A stretch of DNA of 64,000 nucleotides from Jiella pacifica (GCF_010500815.1 NZ_JAAAMG010000003.1:248001-312000), one strand, 5' to 3'; shown: positions 6,664-16,489, counted from the stretch's first letter. The notes: generated by a model not told the origin, from the letters alone. Made by a program: numbers and translations.

Positions 6664-9153
6664 ATGCCGAACAACACCAACGGACTCTTCGGGACCGCCC
6701 AAGCGGCCCCTTCCATCAACCCCGTGCCGATCCAGCCGGGGCCCCTTCCGGGCTCCACGTTCGTCCGGCCGCAGCAGGTCGCCGCAGGGGGCAACGCAGA
6801 GGCCCTCGCGAGGAGCCTTTCGGGGCTCTCACAGGCGCTCCAGAACTACGCGAACGTCAAGGACCAGCAGTCCCGCAACCCGGACAACCGGGAGAACAAG
6901 GCGTTCCTCGACAGCCTGCCGGGCAAGTCGGTTGCGGACCTCCAGCTCATGGCCCAGAACGGAGAGTAAGCGAACTTCATCCAAGAGGACGGGCTGAAGA
7001 CGCTCCTCGGGTCCAAGGCCGCCTCCGACTTCCGGCAGGACACCGTCCGCTGGTACGAGGAGGAGTTCGACAAGAACGGTGGCGACTTCGCCGCCGAGCT
7101 GGAGCAGCGCCGGCAGCAGTTCGCCGGATCGCTTCCTGACGATGCCGCCCGAGCGTCCTTCTTCAAGGGCACCGAAGGGTGGACGCAACAGGTCATCGGC
7201 AAGGACCTCGAACGCAAGATCGGCGAGGCGCAGTCGGCCCGCAATGACGCGGTGGTCTCCGAGTTCCGCATGATCGTGGACGACGGTCTCACCAAGGGCC
7301 TCGACGCCAAGACCATCGCCGATCAGGTGGTCCGCCAGTCGGGCATGAACAGGTCCTTCCGGGGCCTGAACGGGCAGGATCAGAACGCCACGCTCTACGC
7401 CCTCGCGCAGGAATATGCGCTTCAGGGGCGCCCGGACGTGGTGAAGGCGATCCTCGACAACGACCGAGGCGGCGTCGGCGCCGTCTCCAAGTCGGCCGAG
7501 TATGCGGTCAAGTCGGCGCAACTCGTCGAGGCCGCCGGCAACCTCCAGAACAAGACCGCCTCCGAGCAGGCCTTCGACCTCCGGGTCGACATCGACCGGC
7601 AGATCGCCGAGGGCTCCTTCACCGACAAGAAGGCGAAGGAGTACATGGAGGCCAACCCGTGGCTCAAGGAGCGGGCCTCCGAGGTCTCCTCGTGGGTCCA
7701 GCAGTCTACGAACAACCGCCGCGTGGCCGAGGAGAAGCAGGCCAAGTTCGACGCCAAGCAGGTGCTCGCCCAAGAGGCCACACGCTCCGAGCAGCAGGCC
7801 GTCGCCAACGCCGTGCAGCAGATGACCACGGTGGCCGGCGGCGCTCGCCTCAAGGACGTCGAGGTCGCCACCCCGAGCGGTGGCACCCGCACCATGTCCA
7901 AGGCCGACCTTCAGGCCAAGGCCCTCGACGTCTACCGGCAGCGGTGGGCGAGCGAGGAGCAGCAGCTTCAGGCCGAGGGACGCTCCCCTGAGGAGGCCCA
8001 TGAGGTCGTCATGCGGGAGAAGGTTCGGTTCTTCTCCGACAACGGCATCTCGAACCCCGAGTGGGAGAACGTCTTCAACGCCTCGGCGATCGTCGGCGCT
8101 GCCACCCGCATGGCCGAGAAGGGCGAGGTCTCCCAGAGCCTCGGCAAGGTCGCGGAGGACTACTTCCGCCTCAAGCAGCTCAACCCGGCGCTGGCCGCCG
8201 CGCACGTCAAGGACAGCCGGGCAGAGGAATTCCTCGACACCTACGCCGACGCCCGGTCGGACCTCACCATCGGCAAGGGGATGTCCCACGAGGACGCCCT
8301 TCTCGAAGCCGCAAGGGTCGCCAATCGGACCCCTGAGGAGCGCCGAATGTCGGTCATGGGGCGCAAAGAGGCCGAGGACGTGGTCGACGACGCGATGAAG
8401 GAGGGCTGGTTCTTCGGGCCGAGCATCGACGGCGACTACCGCCAGAACCCCCAGAACCTCCGCATGGCGATCGACCTGGCTCAGAAATACGCCCGCATGG
8501 GCATGGGCAAGGACAAGGCCGTCAAGCGGGCCTCCGAGGAGATGAAGGAACGGGCCGTCTACGTGAACGGCGTGGCGCTCCTCCAGACCGGCCGGGTGTT
8601 CCCGAAGGACTTCGGCGAGTTGGCCGAGGGCTACCTCCAGCACTTCGCTCAGACGAAGACGGGGGACCCCGAGGCGACCGGCGAGGACCTCTATCTTGTC
8701 GGCATGAACGACGGGACCGACCGCCTCGTGATCATGAATAAGGCGGGGATCGCGGACATGGATGTCGTGACGTTCAAGGACCTGGAGGGCTTCAGGGCCC
8801 ACAAGGAAGACCAGCAGGCCGTCAAGGAGGCCGAGTGGGGCCGGCAGGTGAAGTCGGAAGGCTACGCCCGTGCGGTGCTGAATTGGGGCCTAAACGGCTT
8901 CGAGGTCCGCAGCTCGAACATGACCCCGGATCAGGCCAAGAAGTTCCTCGCCGACAAGAAGGAACAGGACGCGGTCGACGCCTACGTGAAGCGGCAGGCC
9001 GAGGCCGACAACATCTACTACGACTCCCTCAACGGCCGCTGGCAGCAGAAGACGTCGACTTGGAACCCGTTCGCCACCCCGCGCACGGTCAAGCCGGTCG
9101 TCACTTGGTCCGCCAGTGAGAAGTCGGTTCGCTGGGAGCCGGTGAAGGACTGA
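6664..9153 (+). pseudogene. T7 gp15-like internal virion protein gene, nonsense-interrupted
   Basis: One continuous frame of 829 codons, except for a single TAA at 6967-6969 (codon 102), between MAQNGE and ANFIQEDGLKTLL. Translation restarts could give a 633-residue product from an ATG-like codon at 7252, but the intervening 280 bases are equally well-coded. The gene was therefore whole until recently. The intact product would be long, helical, alanine/glutamine-rich and coiled-coil-like, with no signal or membrane segment. Its length and layout resemble the internal core protein gp15 of T7-like podoviruses, which is ejected into the cell envelope during infection. That assignment is by general architecture and is not certain. 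It is followed directly by the tRNA junction, with no gp16, fibre or lysis genes, so the virion module is incomplete. Confidence 0.6.
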
Positions 9154-9230
9154 GCCCGATCGGGAGCGCTGTCAGTCAGCAGGGCGCGGGTCGAAAGGCT
9201 CGCGTCCGCTGCAACGTATGAAGATGCCCA

Positions 9231-9266
9231 CATTGGTCTGAATCATTGGTCTGAGATAAAAATCTC
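9231..9266. repeat. short tandem repeat and hairpin at element-chromosome junction
   Basis: CATTGGTCTGA occurs at 9231-9241 and again at 9244-9254. It is followed by the hairpin GAGAT-AAAA-ATCTC (9253-9266). The patch is AT-richer than both sides and lies between the last phage gene and the tRNA-Ser 3' end. It may mark recombinase arm sites or the end of the element. Confidence 0.4.
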
Positions 9267-9316
9267 GGCCACCAAAAAGTCAACGATTACAGAGGGTTAT
9301 AGAAATAAATCGGGAA

Positions 9317-9406
9317 TGGCGGTGAGAGAGGGATTCGAACCCTCGATACGGTTTCCCGTATACACGCGTTCCAGGCGTGCGCCTTCAACCACTCGGCCAC
9401 CTCACC
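9317..9406 (-). tRNA. tRNA-Ser (anticodon GGA)
   Basis: On the minus strand the 90-base sequence folds as a class II tRNA. The acceptor GGTGAGG pairs with TCTCACC, with discriminator G and encoded CCA (9317-9319). The anticodon loop is CTGGAAC (anticodon GGA), the long variable arm contains TATACGGGAAACCGTAT, and the T-arm reads GGTTCGAATCC. The 3' end faces the phage-like region on the left, the usual polarity for integration into a tRNA gene. Confidence 0.95.
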
Positions 9407-9798
9407 ATCGTTCGAAGCTGACGCGACCGGCCCGGCCGCGGCCGATTCGGGCCGTTGTCGGGTCGAAACTTGACGCTCGCCATTGCGGATGAAGCGCCCG
9501 GGTCCGACATGCCGGACCATCTTCGAACGGCGGGGGAATATGACAGAACGCGCTTCGCTTCAAGCCCCGATTTCCAGACGCGCCGCGAGCCGCCAGCCTT
9601 GATGGCGCGAAAACCTCCGGGCGCGAGCCATGTTCCGCTCTCCGAATGCTGTGCAGGAGTGTCCGAGAGCGCTGCCTGCCGGGTCGGTCCAGCGCTCACC
9701 GCGAAGGAGCCGAGCTCCATCCGGGCCATCCCCATGTGGCGCTGCCGGGGCGGAGCCCGCGGGGGCAGCGGGACGTCGGGTAACGATTCGTGCGGCCG
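9407..9798. other. intergenic stretch right of tRNA-Ser
   Basis: No gene is supported in these 392 bases. Open frames on both strands run through the tRNA or lack start signals and domains. It must contain the tRNA-Ser promoter (minus strand), but I could not identify the boxes with confidence. Confidence 0.4.
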
Positions 9799-10218
9799 TC
9801 AGGTCCGCCCCGGTTCCGGACCGTTCGCCCCGCCATCGTCGCGGCGGTCGTCGTCGAGCTCCTTGACGATGTCGGCAAAGCCGCGGAACAGCTTCTGCAT
9901 CCGCTCGATGGCGATGTCCGTCTCGTCGCTGCCGGTGAGGGCCGAGCCGCCCCGCGCGTCGGAGGGGGCCGCCGAACTCGTCCCGTCGTCGCCGCAGTCG
10001 ATCGTCTCGCCGACCACCCGGCAGGGGGCGAGCCGCCCGGTCGCCGTGTCGAGGCGGGCGACGACGCCGTCGATCCTGACGATCTGGTAGCGGCCGGCCG
10101 CTTCCCCGGTCTCGATCTGGCCGAGGCCGGACTGGGCGCTCGCGGTCGGCGCCGCCAGCAGCGCCGGAGCAAGGGCGATCGCTGCCGCCAGCCTCCGGAC
10201 GGAGATCTCTCGTGCCAT
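9799..10218 (-). CDS. secreted hypothetical protein
   Basis: 139 residues. The ATG at 10218 begins a clear Sec signal peptide: basic MAREISVRR, then the hydrophobic LAAAIALAPALLAAPTASA ending in an A-X-A cleavage site near residue 28. The mature part holds one short conserved-looking block (YQIVRIDGVVARLDTATGRL, then PCRVVGETIDCGDD with two cysteines that could pair). An acidic helical tail follows (RMQKLFRGFADIVKELDDDR). It is divergent from the DUF952-pyrD pair. No enzyme motif is seen. Likely a periplasmic protein of unknown role. Confidence 0.65.
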   Translation of the reverse strand: MAREISVRRLAAAIALAPALLAAPTASAQSGLGQIETGEAAGRYQIVRIDGVVARLDTATGRLAPCRVVGETIDCGDDGTSSAAPSDARGGSALTGSDETDIAIERMQKLFRGFADIVKELDDDRRDDGGANGPEPGRT

Positions 10219-10408
10219 GCTTTTCCCCTCACGTGGTCTTGCCGGTTCCGGCGTGCTCCAGATCACGGCCTTGCCGTTCCGGCGCGGGCGGCCTGAAGCG
10301 TTCGGCCGGCGATCGGGTGTCCGCCGGACGAACAGGCTTTGCAGCTTTCGGTGGCCTCGATGTGACGGCGGAATTGATTTTTCCCCGATTGTTTGGCACC
10401 GAAGTGCC

Positions 10409-10756
10409 ATGACCCAGACGATCTACAAAATCCTGCCCCGTCCCTTGTGGGAAGAGGCCAAGGCGAACGGCCGGCTCGATGGCGCGCCAGTCGATCTCGC
10501 CGATGGCTTCATCCATTTCTCGACCAGCGCCCAGGTGCGCGAGACGGCGGCAAAGCATTTCGGCGGGGTCGACGATCTGGTGCTCGTCGCGGTCGATCCG
10601 GTGCCGCTCGGCGACGCGCTGAAATACGAAAAATCCCGCGGCGGCGCGCTGTTTCCGCATCTCTACGCCAGCCTTCCGGTGAATGCGGTGCTGTGGGTCG
10701 AGGACCTGCCGATCGGTCCGGATGGTCATCACCTGTTTCCGGGCGCGATGCGGTGA
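10409..10756 (+). CDS. DUF952 family protein
   Basis: 115 residues, matching the small DUF952 family (PF06108). Recognisable blocks are TIYKILPRPLWEEAKANG, DLADGFIHFSTSAQV with the conserved GFIHFS signature, and FPHLYASLPVNAVLWVEDLP. The fold is thought to resemble ADP-ribose-related enzymes, but no activity is established. The ATG at 10409 follows the stretch GCACCGAAGTGCC. The gene ends 34 bp before pyrD and the two are probably co-transcribed, an arrangement I recall as common in Hyphomicrobiales. Confidence 0.85.
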   Translation: MTQTIYKILPRPLWEEAKANGRLDGAPVDLADGFIHFSTSAQVRETAAKHFGGVDDLVLVAVDPVPLGDALKYEKSRGGALFPHLYASLPVNAVLWVEDLPIGPDGHHLFPGAMR

Positions 10757-10790
10757 GAAGCATTCCCTCGTTCGCGCGATTTTCCCGATC

Positions 10791-11888
10791 ATGAGCCTGC
10801 TCTACCGGCTGGCGCGGCCGGCGCTGTTCCGGCTCGAGGCGGAGCGTGCCCACGGACTGTCTGTCCGGGCGCTGAAGCGGGGCCTCATCCGCGACCTCGA
10901 CATTCCCGTGGATGGGCGCCTGCACGTCGAGGTCGCCGGCATCCGCTTTCCCAATCCGATCGGGCTCGCCGCCGGCTACGACAAGAACGCCGAGGTGCCG
11001 GACGAGGCCCTGCGGCTCGGTTTCGGCTTCGTCGAGGTCGGCACGCTGACGCCGCGGCCCCAGGAGGGAAACCCGCGGCCGCGGATCTTCCGGCTGCCCG
11101 GAGCCCACGCCGTGATCAACCGGCTCGGCTTCAACAATGACGGCCATGCCGATGCCGCCGAGCGGCTCGCGGCACGGGCGGGGAAGATGGGGATCGTCGG
11201 CGTCAATATCGGCGCCAACAAGGATTCGGCGGATCGGATCGCCGACTATGTGGAAGGCGTGAACGTCTTCGAGAGCTTCGCGAGCTATCTGGCGGTCAAC
11301 ATCTCCTCGCCCAACACGCCGGGGCTGAGGAGTTTCCAGTCCGGCGACGAGCTCAGCAAGCTGCTCAAGGCTGTGGTGGCTGCCCGCAACGGCTATGCGG
11401 CGATCACCGCGACGAACCGCAAGCCGATCTTCGTCAAGGTCGCCCCCGATCTCACCGAGGACCAGATCGAGGAGATCGCCGACGTGGCCAGGGATCGGGG
11501 GGTCGACGGGCTGATCGTCTCAAATACCACGCTCGCGCGGGACGGCGTCGAGCGCCACAGGGCCGCGGCGGAGGCCGGCGGGCTTTCCGGCCGGCCGCTG
11601 ATGCGCCGTTCGACCTGGGTGCTTGCCCGGTTCCGGCGCGCCGTCGGGCCGGATTTCCCGTTGATCGGCGTCGGCGGCGTCGAGGATGCCCGAACAGCGA
11701 TCATGAAGATCGAGGCGGGGGCCGATCTCGTCCAGCTCTATACCGGCCTCGTCTATGGCGGGCCGCATCTGCCGGCCCGCATCCTGAAGGGCATCTTGCG
11801 CGTGCTCGACATCGCCGACGTCGACAATGTCGCTGAACTTCGTGACCGGCGCGTCGACGATCTCCTCGCCGCGCCGCCGCCGGTTTGA
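10791..11888 (+). CDS. pyrD: dihydroorotate dehydrogenase (quinone), class 2
   Basis: 365 residues. It oxidises dihydroorotate to orotate in pyrimidine synthesis, passing electrons to the quinone pool at the inner membrane. The N-terminal 35 residues (LYRLARPALFRLEAERAHGL) form the amphipathic quinone-site helices typical of class 2. The FMN barrel follows: NPIGLAAGYDKNAEVP, FVEVGTLTPRPQEGNPRPR, NRLGFNNDG and the active-site loop AVNISSPNTPGLRSFQ with the catalytic serine. Then come FVKVAPDLTEDQI and GVGGVEDARTAIMKIEAGAD. Length and motif order are normal. It lies 34 bp downstream of the DUF952 gene. Confidence 0.97.
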   Translation: MSLLYRLARPALFRLEAERAHGLSVRALKRGLIRDLDIPVDGRLHVEVAGIRFPNPIGLAAGYDKNAEVPDEALRLGFGFVEVGTLTPRPQEGNPRPRIFRLPGAHAVINRLGFNNDGHADAAERLAARAGKMGIVGVNIGANKDSADRIADYVEGVNVFESFASYLAVNISSPNTPGLRSFQSGDELSKLLKAVVAARNGYAAITATNRKPIFVKVAPDLTEDQIEEIADVARDRGVDGLIVSNTTLARDGVERHRAAAEAGGLSGRPLMRRSTWVLARFRRAVGPDFPLIGVGGVEDARTAIMKIEAGADLVQLYTGLVYGGPHLPARILKGILRVLDIADVDNVAELRDRRVDDLLAAPPPV

Positions 11889-11912
11889 CCGTGCCCCCGG
11901 GAGGGGCTCACT

Positions 11913-12602
11913 TCATCGGCCGGCAACAGACGGGGCGCCCGCGACGGGCTGCCGGGGAACGAGGCGATCGGCGTCGATCGCCGCGGCGAGAAGCAGGCCG
12001 AGCGTCGCGGCATTGAGGAGATGCCAGAGCGGGTGGGTTCCGAGCGGCCAGATCTCGCAGAGCGGCGCATCGAGCATGCGGAAGGTCAGGGAGACGAGGA
12101 AGGTCGCCCCGGCGACGAGGACGAGACGGCCGGGCTCCTCTTTGCGGTAAACGAGAATGCCGCCGATGATCAGCATGGCGAACAGCGCCGGGATATAGCC
12201 GGCCGACGAGCCGACCAGCGTCGAGAAGGCAGGCTCGACGAGAATCGAGGCTGCCAGGAAGCCGGCGGTGCCAAGGCCTGCGATCAGCTTCGACAGACCC
12301 AGGAAGCGACTGAGGGCGAGGGCGAAATAGCCGTAGATGAAGACGGCGATCGGTAAAACGTCGGCAACACTCGCCCAGCTCGTCGCGAAGGTGTGAAACA
12401 AAAACGAGCCGGCCCCGATCACCAGCACCAGGATGCAGAGCGCATAGGCGGGAAGATCGCGGCCGCCGCGCATCTTCCACAGGCTGAGGCCGACGAGCCC
12501 GACGGCGATGAAGGCGAGGTTGGACCAGGCATTCAGGGGCTCGGCCCAGAATTGCGCGCTCGTGCGCTCGCAATAGGCGTCGATCGAGGCCGACCAATCC
12601 AT
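11913..12602 (-). CDS. ceramidase-family (CREST) membrane protein
   Basis: 229 residues with about seven membrane helices. The first block CERTSAQFWAEPLNAWSNLA is the signature of the alkaline ceramidase/PAQR-related CREST hydrolases (PF05875), including the conserved E, S and N positions. The zinc-site histidines appear in GAGSFLFHTFAT and near the C-terminus in HPLWHLLNA. Eukaryotic members hydrolyse ceramide; the bacterial substrate is unknown, though several alphaproteobacteria do make sphingolipids. The VOC gene ends 39 bp upstream on the same strand, suggesting co-transcription. Family is fairly certain, substrate is not. Confidence 0.85.
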   Translation of the reverse strand: MDWSASIDAYCERTSAQFWAEPLNAWSNLAFIAVGLVGLSLWKMRGGRDLPAYALCILVLVIGAGSFLFHTFATSWASVADVLPIAVFIYGYFALALSRFLGLSKLIAGLGTAGFLAASILVEPAFSTLVGSSAGYIPALFAMLIIGGILVYRKEEPGRLVLVAGATFLVSLTFRMLDAPLCEIWPLGTHPLWHLLNAATLGLLLAAAIDADRLVPRQPVAGAPSVAGR

Positions 12603-12641
12603 GCTCTTGTCCGCTTCAGCCGTTCGCGTGGTCGAAAATCG

Positions 12642-13052
12642 TCACGCGCCGGTCCGCCACGGATCGTATGTCCCGAAATTCCACAGATGGCCTTCCGGAT
12701 CGCGGCAGGAGAATTCGCGCGAGCCGTAGTCCTTGTCCTCGAGGTCCATCACCACCGTCGCCCCGGCCGCCTTCACCGCGGCATAGAGCTGGTCGATGTC
12801 CTCGACGAGGACATAAGGGCTCTGCGTCACCTTGCCACCGGCCGGCGGCGGCGCCTGGAGCGCGCCGAACCCGTCGTCGCGGGCATCGCCGATCATCACC
12901 ATCCCGTCGCCATGGACGAGTTCGGCATGGAGAATACCGCCGTCCTCGCTCTCATGCACGGCGCGGCGCTCGAAGCCGAAGACCGAGCACAGCCAGCCGA
13001 TCATCGCCCCGGCATTGGCATAGCGGAGGGTGGGGATCACGGAGGAGGTCAT
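12642..13052 (-). CDS. VOC (glyoxalase/bleomycin resistance) family protein
   Basis: 136 residues. The chain has the paired beta-alpha-beta-beta-beta units of the VOC fold: VIPTLRYANAGAMIGWLCSV, FGFERRAVHES and HAELVHGDGMVMIGDA, then SPYVLVEDIDQLYAAVKAAG and REFSCRDPEGHLWNFGTYDP. It is closest in style to PhnB/YdcM-like members of unknown substrate rather than to true glyoxalase I. Metal ligands would be His43 and the terminal Glu/His of DPEGHLW. The gene precedes the ceramidase-family gene by 39 bp on the same strand. Confidence 0.85.
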   Translation of the reverse strand: MTSSVIPTLRYANAGAMIGWLCSVFGFERRAVHESEDGGILHAELVHGDGMVMIGDARDDGFGALQAPPPAGGKVTQSPYVLVEDIDQLYAAVKAAGATVVMDLEDKDYGSREFSCRDPEGHLWNFGTYDPWRTGA

Positions 13053-13076
13053 CGGGCTTCCAGGAACTGCAAAACG

Positions 13077-13103
13077 AAAAGGCCGCAGCTCGTCACCGCG
13101 GCC
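13077..13103 (-). terminator. intrinsic terminator downstream of glycerophosphodiesterase gene
   Basis: On the minus strand GGCCGC (13103-13098) pairs with GCGGCC (13086-13081) over an 11-base loop and runs into TTTT (13080-13077). It separates the phosphodiesterase gene from the VOC gene. Confidence 0.7.
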
Positions 13104-13169
13104 CCTGGGATTATGGTGATCTGGCCGGCCCTGTCCATTGCGCCTGCGACGAAATGAACCCGACCGGCG

Positions 13170-14453
13170 TCAGTTCCGGTCGATCGATGCCCGCTGGCCG
13201 CCGAGGCCCATGCAGTTGGCGAAGAAGGTGGTGGTCGCCGGCCAGTCGGAGAAGACGCCGATGACGCCGACATCGCTCGCCAGCGTGTCGAGGAGGCGCA
13301 GCATGTCGCCGTCGTCGTTCACGACGTCGGAAATGCTCTGGTAGTACCAGCCGCCACCACCGGCGAGCGGGCCGGAGCGCTCCAGCGACCAGGTAATGAT
13401 CTGAAGCCCGGCCTTTTTGGCCTCTTCGGCATAGGGCGAGGGCACGATGGCGCCGTTCTCGCCGCTCTTCACCAGCATCCACAGCGGCGGGGCGACGATC
13501 TTGACGCCGGCATCGGCCAGTTCCTGCATCGTCGGCTTGAAGGTCTCGGGGTTCATCGCGTCGAAGCCCTCGAGCGTCTCGTCGCGATCGTCGAGATAGA
13601 CCGCCTGCTTGCCGAATTCGGGGTCGTTCCTGATCCAGAACTTGACGTCGTCGAGCCGGAAGGACTGCGGGAAGACGTCGGAGGCCGGGACTCCGGCGTC
13701 CCGGTAGTCGGCGATCATCTGCGCCGCATAGGCTTCCTGGGTGTAGTCGCCCTCATAGGGCATCGCGACCTCCGGCGTCTTCAGCTCGGGGGTGAACTTG
13801 CGGCCGAGGGACTTGATCAGCTCGATATAACCCTTGTGGCTCATCACCGTGCCCGGCGCATAGAGCGTCGTGCGCCAGGTGGCGTTGCCGCCCTGATAGG
13901 CCTCGGCCGTCGTCGCGGTCTTGTCGGACGAATCCATCTTGGCCTTCAGCGACATGAATTCGGCCAGCGTCAGGTCCGAGGTGCAGCACTTGGCGCTTGC
14001 CTCCGTGCCCGTCGCCGCATCCGCCGGCGTGAAGGGCTGGGTGCATTTCGACGCAAGGCCCGGCCGGGTCAGGATGTCGGTGGTCGCGTGCAGGTCGCAT
14101 TGCGAATGGCGGCAGACGAGTTCGCGATCCTTGGTGAAGGCGACGTCGCATTCGATGATGCCGGCGCCCATGCGCGCGGCGGCGAGATAGGACTGGCGGG
14201 AATGTTCGGGAAACTGCATCGGGGCGCCGCGGTGGCCGATCGACCAGTCGCTGACCTGCATCGGCTGGCCGACGCACTGTGCCAGCTTCTCCTTCAGCGG
14301 GCCGTCCTCGAGGGCGTCGAGGAGGGCGAGCGGGCGGACGCCGACGAGGGCGGCTTCGGGAGCCGGCGGCAGATTGCCGTCCTGCGCGGCGGCGGGGAAG
14401 GCCATGGCGGCGAGGCTGCCGACAAGAAGGATGGCGCGCTGAAGTCTCGGCAT
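13170..14453 (-). CDS. periplasmic glycerophosphodiester phosphodiesterase
   Basis: 427 residues. The ATG at 14453 follows CCAGGAGACG. A Sec signal peptide spans about 1-24 ([25 protein letters not shown]). The GDPD catalytic barrel begins at [20 protein letters not shown] with the first catalytic histidine and the E-H pair. Next come [20 protein letters not shown], with the metal-binding E-x-D, and the [11 protein letters not shown] box. The enzyme would hydrolyse glycerophosphodiesters to an alcohol plus glycerol-3-phosphate outside the inner membrane. It is longer than E. coli GlpQ, with an insert of cysteine-containing sequence ([20 protein letters not shown]). It stands alone, with a terminator behind it. 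Confidence 0.85.
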   Translation of the reverse strand: MPRLQRAILLVGSLAAMAFPAAAQDGNLPPAPEAALVGVRPLALLDALEDGPLKEKLAQCVGQPMQVSDWSIGHRGAPMQFPEHSRQSYLAAARMGAGIIECDVAFTKDRELVCRHSQCDLHATTDILTRPGLASKCTQPFTPADAATGTEASAKCCTSDLTLAEFMSLKAKMDSSDKTATTAEAYQGGNATWRTTLYAPGTVMSHKGYIELIKSLGRKFTPELKTPEVAMPYEGDYTQEAYAAQMIADYRDAGVPASDVFPQSFRLDDVKFWIRNDPEFGKQAVYLDDRDETLEGFDAMNPETFKPTMQELADAGVKIVAPPLWMLVKSGENGAIVPSPYAEEAKKAGLQIITWSLERSGPLAGGGGWYYQSISDVVNDDGDMLRLLDTLASDVGVIGVFSDWPATTTFFANCMGLGGQRASIDRN

Positions 14454-14708
14454 CACGACGTCTCCTGGAGTTCGTGGATTATGCCCGGCGACACTAACGG
14501 ATACCGGCGACGGCGCGGCGACAGGTCCGAGACTTTTCGGTGTCGACGGCAGAACGGGAATTCGCGCGGCTTGCCCTCGCGTTAGCGGCCGCCAGATCAA
14601 CCGGGCCGGTGACGATCAGGACATCGGGCTTTCGGCGGGAGCGGTCATGGATGGGCCGGGTCGCGCCACCGGCAGGTCGGGCGGGATTGGTTCTGGGAGT
14701 TGGGGTGC

Positions 14709-16259
14709 ATGAGCAGCAGCGGAAAATCGCAGGCGGAAGGAACGAGCGAGGATACAGCACCGACACTGAAGCCGCTTTCGGTGCTGGCCGGGCTCGCCGT
14801 CTTCGTCGTCCTTCTGCTTCTTCCGTCGCCCGAGGGCCTGTCGATCGAGGCCTGGCGGGTGGTCGCCGTCGCCAGCCTGATGATCGTCTGGTGGATCACC
14901 GAGGCAATCCCCGTGGCCGCGACGGCGCTGGTGCCGCTGGTCCTGTTTCCGCTGCTCGGGGCGGTGGAGATGGACGCCGCCGCGGCGCCCTATGCCGATC
15001 CGATCGTCTTTCTGTTCATGGGCGGCTTCATGCTGGCCCGGGCCATGGAGAAGTGGAACCTCCATCGCCGTGTCGCCCTCAACATCGTCGCCCGGACGGG
15101 CTCCAGGCAGCACATGATCGTCGGTGGCTTCATGCTGGCGACGGCGTTCCTGTCGATGTGGGTGTCGAACACCGCGACGACGGTGATGATGCTGCCGATC
15201 GCGCTCTCCGTCGCGAGGCTGCTGGAAGGCGAGACCGGCTCGGGCAAGGACATCGGCAGCTTCGCGCTGGCGCTGCTCCTCGGCGTCGCCTATGCCGCCT
15301 CGATCGGCGGCGTCGCGACGCTGATCGGCACGCCGCCCAACGCGCTCCTCGCCGGCAGCCTTTCCCAGCAATATGGCTACGATCTCGGCTTCGGCCGCTG
15401 GATGCTGATCGGCCTGCCCGTCGCCGTCATCATGCTGGCGATCTCCTGGCTGCTCCTGACGCGCTTTCTCGTCAGGCTGGACCGCGGCGAGATCGCCGGG
15501 GCTTCGCAGCTCATCTCGGAGAAAATCGCCGAGCTCGGCAACTGGTCGCGGGGCGAGGCAATCGTCGGTATCGTCTTCGTCCTTGCGGCGCTTCTGTGGA
15601 TCGGCCGGTCCTTTCTGGACGACATCATCCCCGGCCTCGACGACACGGGCATTGCCATCGGCGCCGCGCTCGTCCTGTTCCTCGTCCCGGCTGCCGGGGC
15701 CAAAGGCGGCGCGGTGCTCGACTGGAAGACCGCCGCCGACATTCCTTGGGGCGTCCTGCTTCTCTTCGGCGGCGGTCTCAGCCTCGCCAAGGCGGTGTCG
15801 AGCACCGGCCTCGACGAATGGATCGGCGAGGCGCTCGGCAGTTTCGCCGGCGTTTTGCCGCTGATCGGCCTCGTCCTCGTCGTCGCGCTGGTCATTCTGC
15901 TCCTGACCGAGTTCACCTCCAACACGGCGACGGCGGCGACCTTCCTGCCGCTCGTCGCGGCGCTGTCCCTCGATCTCGGCGAGAACCCGCTGATGCTCAG
16001 CATTCCGGCGGCGCTTGCCGCCTCCATGGCCTTCATGCTGCCGGTGGCGACGCCGCCCAACGCGCTGGTCTTTGCCTCCGGCAAGGTGACGATCCCGCAG
16101 ATGGTTCGCTACGGCGCGTTCCACAATCTCGCGGCCCTCGTCGTTATCTCGACAGTCGGCTATCTCGCCCTGACGACGCTGTTCGGCGTGACCGTCGGTG
16201 AAATCCCGGACTGGGCGTCGTCGGGCGGTAGCGAAGCACCGGCCGGCCGGACCGAGTAG
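14709..16259 (+). CDS. DASS/SLC13 family anion-sodium symporter
   Basis: 516 residues, about 11-12 membrane segments. The two S-N-T substrate/sodium-binding motifs that define the divalent anion:sodium symporters are present: SMWVSNTATTVMMLPI in the first half and TEFTSNTATAATFLPL in the second. Each is followed by a TPPNALLAG/TPPNALVFA loop. The substrate would be a C4-dicarboxylate, citrate, sulfate or phosphate; the sequence alone does not decide. I use the ATG at 14709; a TTG three codons earlier is possible. The charged N-terminal 20 residues are cytoplasmic. No operon partner is evident. Confidence 0.9.
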   Translation: MSSSGKSQAEGTSEDTAPTLKPLSVLAGLAVFVVLLLLPSPEGLSIEAWRVVAVASLMIVWWITEAIPVAATALVPLVLFPLLGAVEMDAAAAPYADPIVFLFMGGFMLARAMEKWNLHRRVALNIVARTGSRQHMIVGGFMLATAFLSMWVSNTATTVMMLPIALSVARLLEGETGSGKDIGSFALALLLGVAYAASIGGVATLIGTPPNALLAGSLSQQYGYDLGFGRWMLIGLPVAVIMLAISWLLLTRFLVRLDRGEIAGASQLISEKIAELGNWSRGEAIVGIVFVLAALLWIGRSFLDDIIPGLDDTGIAIGAALVLFLVPAAGAKGGAVLDWKTAADIPWGVLLLFGGGLSLAKAVSSTGLDEWIGEALGSFAGVLPLIGLVLVVALVILLLTEFTSNTATAATFLPLVAALSLDLGENPLMLSIPAALAASMAFMLPVATPPNALVFASGKVTIPQMVRYGAFHNLAALVVISTVGYLALTTLFGVTVGEIPDWASSGGSEAPAGRTE

Positions 16260-16489
16260 ACCAAGGGAGTGGGCGGTGGGCGCGGCCTTGGCTTTCGACG
16301 GCGCGTAGACCCGCCAGGGCCCGGACGGCAAGCCGTTTTGAAAATCGACGTTGGAGCGATCGATTTTCGCCGGAAAACCATTGAACGGCGAAAAATCTCT
16401 CACCATCTGTTTGTTATCGGAAACAAACGAGAGGTTGCTCTCCCGCGATGCTTGCCGTCGCGGCCATATTCGAAAGGAACGTGACTGCG

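Noticed and set aside
6967-6969. Programmed readthrough of TAA
   Set aside because: TAA is the least leaky stop and the following GCG AAC context is not a known readthrough signal; a point mutation is simpler.
6829-8802. 657-codon open frame opposite the virion protein gene
   Set aside because: Composition is leucine/glycine/valine-rich shadow sequence and the plus strand has the coherent protein.
9455-10090. Plus-strand open frame of 211 codons right of the tRNA
   Set aside because: It overlaps the secreted protein gene antisense, has no ribosome-binding site and no recognisable domain.
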